Source: Thermohalobaculum sp050043005 | GTDB taxonomy: Bacteria > Pseudomonadota > Alphaproteobacteria > Rhodobacterales > Rhodobacteraceae | DNA length: 64,000 nucleotides | Assembly (NCBI GenBank): GCA_050043005.1 | Contig: JBHJIZ010000005.1 | Span: forward strand, 7,400-71,399 | Reading direction: 5' to 3' | Part shown: positions 1 to 9,043 of the stretch, one piece after another | Layout: the number at the start of each line of letters is the position of its first letter | Position numbering within the stretch: the first letter of the stretch is position 1 | Notes under the pieces: generated by a model | What the model saw: only the letters and a program-made list of their open reading frames with translations | Told to the model about the DNA's origin: nothing | Database searches by the model: none | Position numbers and translations under genes: made by a program

Positions 1-2
1 CG

Positions 3-89
3 TGCGGCAAGAACGGTCAGGGCGTACCCGTTGGGGTCGGCCAGCCGACATTGCTGATCGACGGGCTGACGGTCGGGGGCGCAGGGTAA
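3..89 (+). CDS. C-terminal end of an unidentified protein (partial)
   Basis: An open frame runs from the window edge to a TAA at 87-89 and encodes about 28 residues rich in Gly, Val and Leu. It ends 31 bases before the desaturase start, in the same direction, so the two may be co-transcribed. Too little remains to name a family. It could also be a chance open frame, but the spacing to the next ribosome binding site suits the end of a real gene. Confidence 0.4.
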   Translation, partial: CGKNGQGVPVGVGQPTLLIDGLTVGGAG

Positions 90-120
90 CCGCGAACGCC
101 CAAGACCCACGGAGGGCACC

Positions 121-1044
121 GTGTCAGAGACGGCGCTGGATCATCGCGCATTTCTTGCGTCCCTCGACGCAGATGAGCGGCGCCATTTGTGCAAACAATC
201 AGACGGTCCCGGCCTGATCCGTATCGCGACGCATCTGGGGTCGATTGTCCTGATCGGCGCCTATATTGCGTCTGGCTTACCCCTGTGGTGGCTGGCGATG
301 CTGCCGCAGGGCATCCTGATTGTGTTCCTGTTCACGGCGCTGCACGAGTGTATTCACCGCACGGCGTTTGAGACCGACTGGATCAACGACCGGTTCGCGG
401 ACCTCCTGGGCGGTCTTGTGCTGCTCGGCCCGCGTCATTTCCGGTACTTCCACATGGCGCACCACAGGTTCACGCATGATCCGGACCACGACCCGGAACT
501 GGCGGCTGGTAAACCCCAGACACTCTATGCGCTGGTGAAGTACCTGTCCGGGGTCTCGGACTGGCTGTGGCGCATCCGCAAGCTCTGGTCGAATGCGACG
601 ATCGAGAACGCCGATCCATACGTCCCGCCCCGTGGACGCCGCCGCGTCATGCGCGAAGCAAGGGCAGTTCTCACAACCTATCTCGCATTGGCAGCGGCAT
701 CATGGATTGCCGGCACTGCCGTATTGCTTTGGGTCTGGCTCGTGCCCCTGCTCATCGGCGGGCCATTCCTGCGCGCCTACCTGCTGGCCGAGCATGCCCG
801 CTGCCCGCACGTCGCTGACATGTTCGAGAACACGCGGACCACGTTCACAAGCCGCCTTGTGCGCTGGCTGGCCTGGAACATGCCCTATCACGCCGAACAT
901 CACGCCTACCCGGCTGTCCCCTTCCACAAGTTGCCGGACTTCCATGCGCTGTCGGCCCGACACCTGAAGGTCACCCAGAACGGATACACCGCCTTCACAG
1001 CCGATTACGTCGCGGACGCAGCACACACCCGTCTGTCAGAATGA
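121..1044 (+). CDS. Membrane fatty acid desaturase family protein
   Basis: This 307-residue integral membrane protein belongs to the fatty acid desaturase / hydroxylase superfamily, di-iron enzymes that introduce double bonds or hydroxyl groups into lipid chains at the inner membrane. The three histidine clusters are visible: HECIH near residue 79, HMAHHRFTH near 118 and HAEHH near 261, with hydrophobic stretches around residues 40-75 and 180-215. The start is a GTG preceded by GGAGG at 112-116. A strong hairpin lies directly after the stop. The superfamily also contains carotenoid hydroxylases and ketolases, so the substrate is open; the family call is firm. Confidence 0.88.
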   Translation: MSETALDHRAFLASLDADERRHLCKQSDGPGLIRIATHLGSIVLIGAYIASGLPLWWLAMLPQGILIVFLFTALHECIHRTAFETDWINDRFADLLGGLVLLGPRHFRYFHMAHHRFTHDPDHDPELAAGKPQTLYALVKYLSGVSDWLWRIRKLWSNATIENADPYVPPRGRRRVMREARAVLTTYLALAAASWIAGTAVLLWVWLVPLLIGGPFLRAYLLAEHARCPHVADMFENTRTTFTSRLVRWLAWNMPYHAEHHAYPAVPFHKLPDFHALSARHLKVTQNGYTAFTADYVADAAHTRLSE

Positions 1045-1048
1045 AAAG

Positions 1049-1073
1049 CGGCCGCCTGGGTTACAGGCGGCCG
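1049..1073 (-). terminator. Perfect 10-bp hairpin, intrinsic terminator
   Basis: CGGCCGCCTG and CAGGCGGCCG form a perfect 10-bp stem around the loop GGTTA. On the minus strand the stem is followed by CTTTTCATT, giving a short U tract, so it fits best as the terminator of the SOS-type transcript carrying the micro-ORF at 1235-1363. It also sits 4 bases after the desaturase stop and may help end that plus-strand message, although no U tract follows on that side. Confidence 0.6.
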
Positions 1074-1234
1074 AGTTGGCGTTCCAGAGAGGGACGTGGC
1101 GCAACAAGGCAAGCTGGGCATGCTTGGCCGTGGGCAGATGATCCGAGAGCAGAGGGACCACCTTGGGGGAGCGCCGGACCCTGGACCGCAGGCGACGGTG
1201 AGCGTCCGGCGGCAGGCCGAACACTCCAATTCGG

Positions 1235-1363
1235 TCAGAGTATCGCGGGAGCCAAAAACCCGGTGAAGATCAGCATCGCCACGGCGGCAAGCCCGATGGC
1301 ATCGCCCAAGGCTTCCTTCGGTGCTGTCTTGATGATCTCGTTGGCACGTTCGAGGGTTCGCAT
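1235..1363 (-). CDS. 42-residue membrane micro-protein behind an SOS-type promoter
   Basis: A short ORF (ATG at 1361-1363, TGA at 1235-1237) encodes 42 residues. The start has a ribosome binding site (GGGAGATC) about 7 bases upstream. The N-terminal half is polar and charged, beginning MRTLERANEIIKTAPKEALG; the C-terminal half is one hydrophobic helix of about 20 residues ending FLAPAIL. This predicts a small single-span inner-membrane protein. It lies just downstream of recG on the same strand but has its own promoter, overlapped upstream by GTTC-N7-GTTC, the alphaproteobacterial LexA operator pattern. Caulobacter SidA, a LexA-controlled 29-residue division inhibitor, has a similar arrangement; a shared function is inference only. 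No family is recognised. Confidence 0.6.
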   Translation of the reverse strand: MRTLERANEIIKTAPKEALGDAIGLAAVAMLIFTGFLAPAIL

Positions 1364-1392
1364 CTTCTGATCTCCCGTATCGATGTTGCCTG

Positions 1393-1447
1393 ATTGTTCT
1401 CAATTTTACGGGAATTAGTCAAGAACTTTATGAGAACATTTGCGAAC
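1393..1447 (-). promoter_or_regulatory. SOS-type promoter with three GTTC half-sites (LexA box)
   Basis: Read on the minus strand, three GTTC half-sites start at 1447, 1437 and 1426, spaced 10 and 11 bases. The pair at 1437 and 1426 matches GTTC-N7-GTTC, the LexA operator of alphaproteobacteria. Immediately downstream are a -35 hexamer TTGACT (1422-1417), an 18-base spacer and a weak -10 AACAAT (1398-1393). The only gene downstream is the 42-residue membrane ORF. The motif is seen directly; LexA binding is inference. Confidence 0.65.
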
Positions 1448-1489
1448 TTTCAGGGTTTATCCACAGAACGAGTTGATAACTCATTGATA

Positions 1490-3586
1490 CTAACCGGCTT
1501 TCAACAGGCGCACCGACTCGTCGCGTTCCATCAGATACAGCAAGGTTCGCAAGGCCTCCGAGCGCGCACCCTTAAGCTCGGGATCCTCGTGCAAAACCAA
1601 CCGGGCTTCGTCCCGCGCCAGGTCCATCAGGTCTGCATCCCGTGCAATGTCGGCAACCCGGAACCTCGGCAATCCCGATTGCGCCGTCCCCAGCAGATCA
1701 CCGGCCCCGCGAATCTTCAGATCCTCTTCGGCAATGCGAAAGCCGTCCTCGGTCTCACGCATGATCTGGAGCCGCGCACGCGCGGTCTCGCCAAGCGGCG
1801 GAGCATAGAGCAACAGGCAAGCCGATTTCTCGGCGCCTCGTCCGACCCGGCCGCGGAGCTGATGCAACTGAGCCAGGCCGAAATGCTCTGCATGCTCGAC
1901 CACCATGATCGTCGCCTCCGGGACGTTGACGCCGACTTCAATCACCGTGGTCGCAACGAGAACCTGAGCTCGCCCGTCCTGGAAGTCTGCCATGGCGGCA
2001 TCCTTCGCATCCGGCGGCATCTGGCCATGCACCAGCCGGACACGCTCGGGTCCCAGGGCCTTTTGCAGCGTTGCGAACCTCTGTTCCGCTGCCATCATGT
2101 CCGAGAGATCGCTTTCCTCGACCAGTGGACACACCCAATAGGCCCGCTGCCCCTGATCGATCGCCGCGCGCAAACGTCCGACGACCTGCTCGTAACGCTC
2201 CATCGACACGAGTGCGGTATCGATCGGCTTCCGGCCTGGCGGCTTCTCGTCCAGCACCGAGATATCGAGATCCCCATACCCCGCCAGCGCAAGCGTCCGG
2301 GGGATCGGCGTTGCCGTCATGATCAGGACATCGGCACCCCGCGGCGCCTTTTCCGTCAGTTCCATGCGCTGGCGCACACCGAACCGGTGCTGCTCATCCA
2401 CGATCACAAGTCGCAGATCGCGGAAGCGCACATCGCCCTGGAACAACGCATGTGTCCCAATGACAAGCTGCGCAGTGCCATCGCCGATTTCCAGAATCTT
2501 CGCGGTCCGCATCGTGCCTTTATCGCGCCCGGTCAACAGGACAAGCCGAACGCCCGCCGCATCGGCCATCTCCTGCAAGCCCTGGGCGTGCTGACGCGCC
2601 AGGATCTCCGTCGGCGCCATCAGCACTGCCTGCCCTCCTGCCTCGACCGCTGTCAGCATCGCGGACATGGCGACCAGCGTCTTGCCCGAACCGACATCGC
2701 CCTGGAGCAAGCGCATCATCCGGGTCTGATCGCCCATATCCCCCGAGATTTCAGCGATCGACCGGGTTTGCGCCCCGGTCGGCGCAGAGCCGAACGCTGC
2801 GAGCGCTCGCGCCCAGAGGTGCCCGTCTCCCGTGTTCGAGCGCCCTGCCCGGCGCTTCATCCGCGCACGCACCAACTGCAACGCCAACTGATGCGACAGC
2901 AACTCATCGTAAGCCAGACGTTGCCGGGGCGGGTGGGCGGGCGACATCGCCTCGGGCCCGTCCGGGGCATGCGCGGTTCGCACCGCAGTCTGCCATCCCG
3001 GCCACGCCTTGTCGCGCAGAACAGACGGCGCGATCCACTCTGGCAGATCGGGCATGCCCTCCAACGCCGACCCAAGCGCACGCACGATGACACGCTGCGT
3101 CAAACCGTGGGTCAACGGATACACCGGCTCCCACGGGCGCAGTTTCTCCGCTTCGTCATCCGTGAGCACCAGATCCGGATGCGGCATCTGGATCCGGCCA
3201 TCGTAGATCTCGACCCGACCGGAGAAGACCCGCGCGGTCCCGACCGGCAGGCTGTCTTCCAGCCAATCGCGCTTGGCCCGGAAATAGATCAGCTCGAACA
3301 CCGTGCCGCCACCTTCGACCGCGATCCTGTAGGGCCTCGACGCTGTGCGCGGGGCATGGTGCTGCTGGACGGTTCCCCGAACCGTGACCACCTCACCGGC
3401 CTGGACGCCCGTCAGGCTGTCGCGCAGGCGCCGATCATCCACGCCCGACGGCAGCGCGAGCAGCAGATCCAGCTTGCGCGTGATCGAGAGCTTTTCGAGC
3501 AGCTTGACGGTCTTAGGACCGACACCCGGCAAACCGGACACGTCCTGGAACAAGGGAAAGAGAATTTCGGGCCGCCCCACTGACAT
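1490..3586 (-). CDS. recG: ATP-dependent DNA helicase RecG
   Basis: RecG is a superfamily 2 helicase that remodels stalled replication forks and branch-migrates Holliday junctions in the cytoplasm. The protein has an N-terminal wedge/OB region (about residues 40-170), Walker A GDVGSGKT near residue 296, the helicase box DEQH near 397, motif III TATPIPRT, and motif VI QLRGRVGRG. The chosen ATG at 3584-3586 gives 698 residues, normal for the family; an in-frame GTG at 3638-3640, touching the stop of the upstream gene, would add 18 residues. The CYTH-CHAD gene upstream ends at 3641, suggesting one transcript. The stop codon is TAG. Confidence 0.95.
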   Translation of the reverse strand: MSVGRPEILFPLFQDVSGLPGVGPKTVKLLEKLSITRKLDLLLALPSGVDDRRLRDSLTGVQAGEVVTVRGTVQQHHAPRTASRPYRIAVEGGGTVFELIYFRAKRDWLEDSLPVGTARVFSGRVEIYDGRIQMPHPDLVLTDDEAEKLRPWEPVYPLTHGLTQRVIVRALGSALEGMPDLPEWIAPSVLRDKAWPGWQTAVRTAHAPDGPEAMSPAHPPRQRLAYDELLSHQLALQLVRARMKRRAGRSNTGDGHLWARALAAFGSAPTGAQTRSIAEISGDMGDQTRMMRLLQGDVGSGKTLVAMSAMLTAVEAGGQAVLMAPTEILARQHAQGLQEMADAAGVRLVLLTGRDKGTMRTAKILEIGDGTAQLVIGTHALFQGDVRFRDLRLVIVDEQHRFGVRQRMELTEKAPRGADVLIMTATPIPRTLALAGYGDLDISVLDEKPPGRKPIDTALVSMERYEQVVGRLRAAIDQGQRAYWVCPLVEESDLSDMMAAEQRFATLQKALGPERVRLVHGQMPPDAKDAAMADFQDGRAQVLVATTVIEVGVNVPEATIMVVEHAEHFGLAQLHQLRGRVGRGAEKSACLLLYAPPLGETARARLQIMRETEDGFRIAEEDLKIRGAGDLLGTAQSGLPRFRVADIARDADLMDLARDEARLVLHEDPELKGARSEALRTLLYLMERDESVRLLKAG

Positions 3587-3640
3587 GCCCTGTTCTTGCG
3601 TCAACTCGGGCTCCTGCGCCAGAGGGTTTCGAGCAGTCAC

Positions 3641-5188
3641 CTAACGCCAGCAAGGCCCGTAATCAGCCAGGGACCGCCAGTCTTTGATCGCCCCCGGCCA
3701 AAGCCGGTCGGATTCCGCCAGCAACCGCCCAATGATCCGCCCGGCAGCACGCTGAGCTTCGGCGTCATCCCGGCCCGGTGCATCGGGAGCCAGCAGGAGT
3801 ATCTCGGCCATGGCGGAATCGTTCAAAGCTCCAAACGCTTTCTGCAACAGCTTCACATACCGGTTGAACCCGGCCACACGTTCGGGGTCCAGCAGTGACT
3901 TGAAGGCGTCAACCAGATAGCGCAGCTTCTTCACGTCCTTGCGCATCTCGTGGCGCTCGTCGATCGTCAGCTCATCGATCCGCGCGCCCCAGGCCGCGAC
4001 CGACTTCCACCGCTTGTCCAGCACTTTGCGGGCATACGGCATCAGCGGCTGTGCTAGACGCTCGGTCTGACCATGATCGGCCCCGTTCACCCATGCCCGG
4101 CTCGCGATGAAACCAGCCATATCGAGCGCGAACCCCGATAGATCCGAGGCCAGCAAGGTTTTGCGCACGTCTTCGCGCACTACGTCGCGCCGTGCGTGGA
4201 TGGCGTCCGCCAACCGCTGAAAGCCCGTCTCGTCCGGATGGAGTTCGGCCTCACGGGCGACAATCTCGTCGGCCAGGACATCCAGATCGCGAATCCGCCC
4301 AGCCTCGCCGCCAAGGACCTGAGCCTTCTGCGCCATCGGCTCGAGCGCACCGCGCCCAAGTGCTGTCCGGAACGCCGACATCGCACTGCGCAGCCGCCGC
4401 AAGGCGACCCGCGTCTGGTGCGGCCCGTTGATGTCATCGCTGTCCAGCAGCAACGCGATGTTCGGCGCCGCATGGGCGACCCCTTCCGAGAAGACCGCAA
4501 TCGCCGCCTGCTCCACGGACCTCAACGTCGAAAGATCGACCGGGCGCGCCTTGCGCAATGTGGCGGGCGCCACCGCGGGATCAGACAGCGCCAGAGCGCG
4601 CTGGCTCTTTGAATGCTCCGCAAATCGCACCGGCCCTTTCGGCAGGATCTTGCGCGCAAGCTGGTAAAGCGAGGACGGCGCGCCGTCGATCAACTCAAGT
4701 TCGGCTTCGATGAAGTCCGCCTGAGTTCCTCCCGACGCCAGGGTCCCTTTGTCGATTGCAAACTCGATGGCGGCTCCGCACGCCGGAAGCTTCAGGACCC
4801 GACTGGTGCGGCGGAACCGCGTTTCCGCAACTGGGCGCAGCCCACTGCGCGCCAAGCCCATGACGTGTTCGCGCAGATCGTGGTTGGGAATTCGCGTCAG
4901 ATCGATCTGCTGGTTCTCGACCGGGTATTCGATCTCGTCCGGTTGCGAGAGACCGTTGACCATCGCACCGTGCGAAATCTTGAGGGTCTGAACCCAGGAT
5001 CGCCCCTCGCGCCGCAATCTCAGGGCCATCCCTTCGTTGCGCAATGCATGGTCGTCCGTGTCGTAATAGACAGACCACAGGTTTCGCGTACTGGCCGCAC
5101 CTTCGGACAATAACTTGACGTCCCGGGATGCCCGCAGGCGACGCTCCTGTGTCTTGTCGAGTGCGATTTTGAGCTCGATCTCCTTCAT
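3641..5188 (-). CDS. CYTH and CHAD domain-containing protein
   Basis: This 515-residue cytoplasmic protein begins MKEIELKI, the ExExK signature of the CYTH triphosphate tunnel fold, which binds inorganic triphosphate or nucleotide triphosphates with divalent metal. Residues about 1-200 form the CYTH domain. Residues about 220-490 form an alpha-helical CHAD domain with conserved His and basic positions (for example HQTRVALRRLRSA and RKDVKKLRYLVDAF), a domain known to bind polyphosphate. Inorganic triphosphatase activity is the usual family expectation and was not shown here. The gene lies between ligA and recG on the same strand, 58 bases after the ligA stop. No strong ribosome binding site is visible. 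The stop is TAG. Confidence 0.88.
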   Translation of the reverse strand: MKEIELKIALDKTQERRLRASRDVKLLSEGAASTRNLWSVYYDTDDHALRNEGMALRLRREGRSWVQTLKISHGAMVNGLSQPDEIEYPVENQQIDLTRIPNHDLREHVMGLARSGLRPVAETRFRRTSRVLKLPACGAAIEFAIDKGTLASGGTQADFIEAELELIDGAPSSLYQLARKILPKGPVRFAEHSKSQRALALSDPAVAPATLRKARPVDLSTLRSVEQAAIAVFSEGVAHAAPNIALLLDSDDINGPHQTRVALRRLRSAMSAFRTALGRGALEPMAQKAQVLGGEAGRIRDLDVLADEIVAREAELHPDETGFQRLADAIHARRDVVREDVRKTLLASDLSGFALDMAGFIASRAWVNGADHGQTERLAQPLMPYARKVLDKRWKSVAAWGARIDELTIDERHEMRKDVKKLRYLVDAFKSLLDPERVAGFNRYVKLLQKAFGALNDSAMAEILLLAPDAPGRDDAEAQRAAGRIIGRLLAESDRLWPGAIKDWRSLADYGPCWR

Positions 5189-5246
5189 GTAACGGAATTA
5201 ATGAATCTGAAGGACGACACAAGACGTCGATCTGAAGTTGGGCAGG

Positions 5247-7367
5247 TCATCCGTTGACCAATTCCAGCCAGGCGTCTTCCGTCAGCGTTTCAACGCCAAG
5301 ATCCTGCGCCTTTTTCAGCTTCGAGCCCGCACCCGGACCCGCCACGACCAGATCTGTCTTGGCCGAAACCGATCCCGAAACCTTTGCGCCCAGGGATTCG
5401 GCGCGCGCCTTTGCCTCGGCTCGGCTCATCTGTTCCAGCGTCCCGGTGAAGACGACGGTCTTCCCGGCCACGGGACTGCCCTCGGTTGCAGGCGGTTCGG
5501 CATCTTCGGGGCTGACATGCGACAGCAACCGATCCAACGCGGCACGGTTTTGCGAATCGTCAAAGAACGCGATGACCGCATCCGCCATGACCTCGCCCAC
5601 ACCATCCATCGATATGACCTGTTCGCGCGCCTGCGGATCGCGCGTGGCGGCATCCATCGCCTCGGCAAAGGCCGAACAGCTCAGATAGTTCCGCGCGAAC
5701 ATCCGCGCCGTCGTCTCTCCCACATGGCGGATGCCAAGCGAAAAGATGAACCGCGCAAGCTCTGGCGCACGGCGCTCGTCAATCGCATCGAACAGATTGT
5801 CGACCGACTTCTGGTTCGTCGGGCGGTCCTTCGCGTCCCGTCGAAACAGATCGATCTCGCCATCGTTCTGACGCGCGCGCAGCGTAAAGATGTCCGCAGG
5901 TTCTGCAATCAGACCGTCCGAATGGAAGACCTCGACCTGTTTGGTGCCGAGCCCTTCGATGTCCAGCGCACCTCGGCTGACAAAGTGCTTCAGGTGCTCC
6001 ACCGCCTGCGCGGGGCAACTCAGACCGTTTGTGCACCGCCTGACGGCTTCTCCCGGTTCGCGCACGGCCGGGGATCCGCAGACCGGACACGTCTCGGGGA
6101 ACGGGAATATCTCGGTGCCGCGTGGTTGTGTGGTGTCGACATCCAACACCTTGGGAATGACGTCACCCGCGCGATAGATCTGAACCGTGTCGCCAATCAT
6201 CAGGCGCCCGCCCGATCGGATCGCAGCACCGTTCGAATCGATGCAATCGAAGTAGTCTTCATTGTGCAGCGACGCGTTGGAGACGACCACGCCGCCCACG
6301 GTGACGGGCTTCAGCCGCGCCACGGGCGACAGCGCCCCCGTACGCCCGACCTGAATGTCGATCCCGTCCAGAATCGTCGTTGCGGTCTCGGCGGGAAACT
6401 TGTGCGCCACGGCCCAGCGCGGATTGTTCGATCGGAACCCCAAACGCTCCTGCCAATCGAGCCGGTCGACCTTGTAGACGACACCGTCGATGTCATAGCC
6501 CAGCGTTGCGCGTTGCCCCAGAATGTCCCGGTAATGCGCCAACAGATCGGCGATCGTACCGCAGGCCCGTGTCAGAGGATTGGTTGGCAGACCCCAGTCC
6601 GCGAACGCCGCGATCACACCAGACTGAGTCTCGGCAGGCAAAGCCGACACGTCGCCCCAGGCGTAGGCAAAGAACCGCAAGGGCCGCGATGCCGTGATCG
6701 AGGAATCCAGTTGCCGAAGTGACCCCGCAGCGAAATTGCGCGGGTTGGCATAGACCTTTTCACCGCGCGCCTCCTGGTCGGCGTTCAATGCCGCGAAGGC
6801 GTCGTTCGTCACATAGACTTCGCCGCGCACCTCGAAGACATCCGGGACAGATCCGGTAAGCGTCTCGGGAATGTCCCCAATCGTCCGGGCATTGGCCGTG
6901 ACGTTCTCGCCTTCGGCCCCGTCCCCCCGCGTCGCCGCCTCAACCTACTCTCCGCCTTCATATCGCAACGCCAGCGAGACACCATCGATCTTGGGCTCTG
7001 CCACGATGTCCAGCCGCGCGTCCTCGGCCAAGGACAGGAACCGGCGGATGCGGTCCGCGAACTCGGTGACATCCTCGTCAGCGAAGGCATTCGACAAGGA
7101 CAGCATCGGAACCCGGTGCCGGACCTTGCTGAACCCCTCGGCGGGCGCGCCGCCCACGACCTGGGTCGGGCTGTCCGCTTTCGCCAGATCCGGATGCGCA
7201 GCTTCGAGGGCGAGAAGCCTAAGCTTCATCGCATCGTATTCGGCATCCGAGATCTCGGGCGCGTCAGCGGTGTGATACGCCGCGTTCGCCTGGCGCACGC
7301 TCGCACTCGACGGCGAGATCTCCGCCTTCGCGGCGGCTTTGGATAGGTTTGCCGGATCCGTCGTCAT
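5247..7367 (-). pseudogene. ligA: NAD-dependent DNA ligase LigA with an in-frame amber codon at 141
   Basis: LigA seals nicks in DNA using NAD and is normally essential. The frame spans 707 codons, full family length: N-terminal Ia domain, adenylation motif KIDG with nucleophile Lys126, OB fold, zinc-finger cysteines (CPVC and CTNGLSC), helix-hairpin-helix repeats, and a C-terminal BRCT domain beginning AGKTVVFTGTLEQ. Codon 141 (6945-6947) is TAG, directly after ALRYEGGE and before VEAATRGDG, with the same frame open on both sides. A single T-to-A change from TTG (Leu) would explain it. As written, translation yields a 140-residue stub; a restart near residue 180 would lack the adenylation lysine. 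Sequencing error, readthrough or real inactivation cannot be separated from sequence alone. The start is ATG at 7365-7367. Confidence 0.9.
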
Positions 7368-7422
7368 GGAGCAGGAGTGTGCCGCCTGCCCCGGTTGGGT
7401 CAAGTGCCGAGACGGCTCCGCG

Positions 7423-7707
7423 CTAGTCGAATTTCGCCTTCGAGCCTTCCTCGTACAGGAACTTCTTTGCCGCCTGCCCGTCATTGATCGTGCGCTGCAC
7501 ATCCTTTTCCTCGGTCTCGCCGTTGAAAAGGTTGATCAGGGCCGTGATCGGATCGGTGTATCCGCCAACCTTCGAGCTCCGTTCGAACTCGGCCTTCAGG
7601 ATCTTGCGTTGCTCGTAACGATCCAGAGCGTCGCCAAAACCAAAGGCGTGGCTCGGTGCGCTCCAGGCCAGGGCCACGGCGAGAACGGCAATACTCGTCT
7701 TGATCAT
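7423..7707 (-). CDS. Small secreted protein of unknown function
   Basis: This 94-residue protein starts MIKTSIAVLAVALAWSAPSH and has a clear signal peptide with likely cleavage after SHA. Of three nearby in-frame ATG codons, the one at 7705-7707 is chosen because GGAG lies 6 bases upstream. The mature part (about 72 residues) is charged, with several Lys and Glu residues and no cysteine, and has no recognised domain. It lies between ligA and prfB on the same strand, 55 bases upstream of ligA. It is probably periplasmic. Confidence 0.65.
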   Translation of the reverse strand: MIKTSIAVLAVALAWSAPSHAFGFGDALDRYEQRKILKAEFERSSKVGGYTDPITALINLFNGETEEKDVQRTINDGQAAKKFLYEEGSKAKFD

Positions 7708-7818
7708 GATCATCTCCATTTGAATATCAGTGTCTGTGATACGGACATGGAGGTGCGGACCCGTCGCGGCAAAGCACGACCTGACACGGGATGGTGACGG
7801 GTCGAGACCGACGGATAT

Positions 7819-8949
7819 CTAGTCGTCGTCTTCCTCGGCCTCTCCGCGGCTCTTGCCAGTCACATCCTGTGCGAGTGCTTCGGCCATGAATGCATCGATC
7901 TTGCCGTCCAGAACCCCTTGTGTGTCCGAGGTCTCCAGTTTCGTGCGAAGATCCTTAACCTGTTGATATGGCTGCAAGACGTAATTCCGGATCTGATGCC
8001 CCCATCCAATATCGGACTTCGCATCGTGGGCGTCCTGAATAGCTTGGGTCTTCTTCTTCATCTCGATGTCGTACAGCCGCGCGCGCAGCGCCTTCATCGC
8101 GATATCGCGGTTCTGGTGTTGCGACTTTTCCGATGACGTCACGACGATCCCCGTCGGGATGTGCGTGATCCGCACAGCCGAGTCGGTTGTGTTGACGTGC
8201 TGCCCGCCCGCGCCAGACGACCGGTACGTGTCGATCCGAAGCTCGTTCGGCGGGATGTCGATCTCGATCGTGTCGTCGATCACCGGATAAACCCAGACCG
8301 AGGAAAACGACGTATGCCGCCGCGCCTGGCTGTCGAACGGCGAGATTCGGACCAGCCGGTGAACGCCCGACTCGGTCTTCAACCAGCCAAACGCCGAGTC
8401 GCCCTTGATCTGATAGGTCACGGATTTGATCCCGGCCTCTTCGCCCGGTGTCTCGGATTGCAACTCCACCTTGAAGCCGCGCGCCTCGGCCCAGCGCAGG
8501 TACATCCGCGACAGCATCGACGCCCAGTCGCAGCTTTCCGTGCCCCCGGCACCGGAGTGCACTTCGAGGAACGCATCGTTGCCGTCCATCTCGCCGGACA
8601 ACAGCGCCTCGATCTCCTTCGCCGCCGCCTCTTCCTTGATGTCGGCCAGGCCTTGTTCGGCCTCGGCGACAATATCCGCGTCGTCTTCGGCCTCGCCCAT
8701 CTCGATCAGCTCGACATTGTCGGCCAGTCCCTGCGCCAAGACCTTGTATCCGTCCACGCCATCGGCCAGCTTCTGACGCTCGCGCATCACCTTCTGCGCG
8801 TTTGCCGGATCGTTCCACAGCTCCGGGTCCTCGGCGCGTGCGTTCATTTCCTCAAGCCGATGCTCCGCGGTGTCCCAGTTCAGACGCTGGCGCAACAGGT
8901 CCAGCGACTTCTCGATCTCGGCCACCAGGTTCTCGGTCTCGGCTTTCAT
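7819..8949 (-). CDS. prfB: Peptide chain release factor 2
   Basis: RF2 recognises UAA and UGA stop codons in the ribosomal A site and triggers peptide release. The 376-residue protein carries the stop-codon recognition tripeptide SPF (in RISPFDSQARR, near residue 207) and the GGQ motif (SSGAGGQHVNTTDSAVR, near residue 250) that reaches the peptidyl transferase centre. The frame is continuous from its ATG, so the programmed +1 frameshift found in many bacterial prfB genes is absent. The acidic tail ends EEDDD. It belongs to the conserved neighbourhood with the penicillin-binding protein, amidase and rne genes. The gene itself ends in TAG, which RF2 does not read. Confidence 0.96.
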   Translation of the reverse strand: MKAETENLVAEIEKSLDLLRQRLNWDTAEHRLEEMNARAEDPELWNDPANAQKVMRERQKLADGVDGYKVLAQGLADNVELIEMGEAEDDADIVAEAEQGLADIKEEAAAKEIEALLSGEMDGNDAFLEVHSGAGGTESCDWASMLSRMYLRWAEARGFKVELQSETPGEEAGIKSVTYQIKGDSAFGWLKTESGVHRLVRISPFDSQARRHTSFSSVWVYPVIDDTIEIDIPPNELRIDTYRSSGAGGQHVNTTDSAVRITHIPTGIVVTSSEKSQHQNRDIAMKALRARLYDIEMKKKTQAIQDAHDAKSDIGWGHQIRNYVLQPYQQVKDLRTKLETSDTQGVLDGKIDAFMAEALAQDVTGKSRGEAEEDDD

Positions 8950-9043
8950 TCAACACTCCGCAGATTTGGGTCACGCTGTCTGGCGTCACCGCGAACGAGG
9001 GAGATAGCGAACCCGGTCCTCTGCGTAAAGTCAGGTGCCCGGA

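Noticed and set aside
1036..1224. A 62-codon minus-strand frame after the 42-residue membrane ORF
   Set aside because: Its GTG start has a poorly placed ribosome binding site, it runs through the terminator hairpin, and it has no family-like sequence.
1457..1465. DnaA box TTATCCACA upstream of the SOS region, as a sign of oriC
   Set aside because: It is a single box without clustering or an AT-rich unwinding element. One match is expected by chance in a window of this size.
1394..3583. A 729-codon plus-strand open frame opposite recG
   Set aside because: Its translation is Arg/His/Gln-rich with no domain and it lies fully antisense to a clear RecG. Similar long antisense frames occur opposite ligA (5238-6722), PBP1A (11312-13099) and rne; all follow from high G+C codon composition.
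7819..8949. Programmed +1 frameshift in prfB
   Set aside because: The frame is continuous from the ATG with no early in-frame TGA, so no frameshift is needed.
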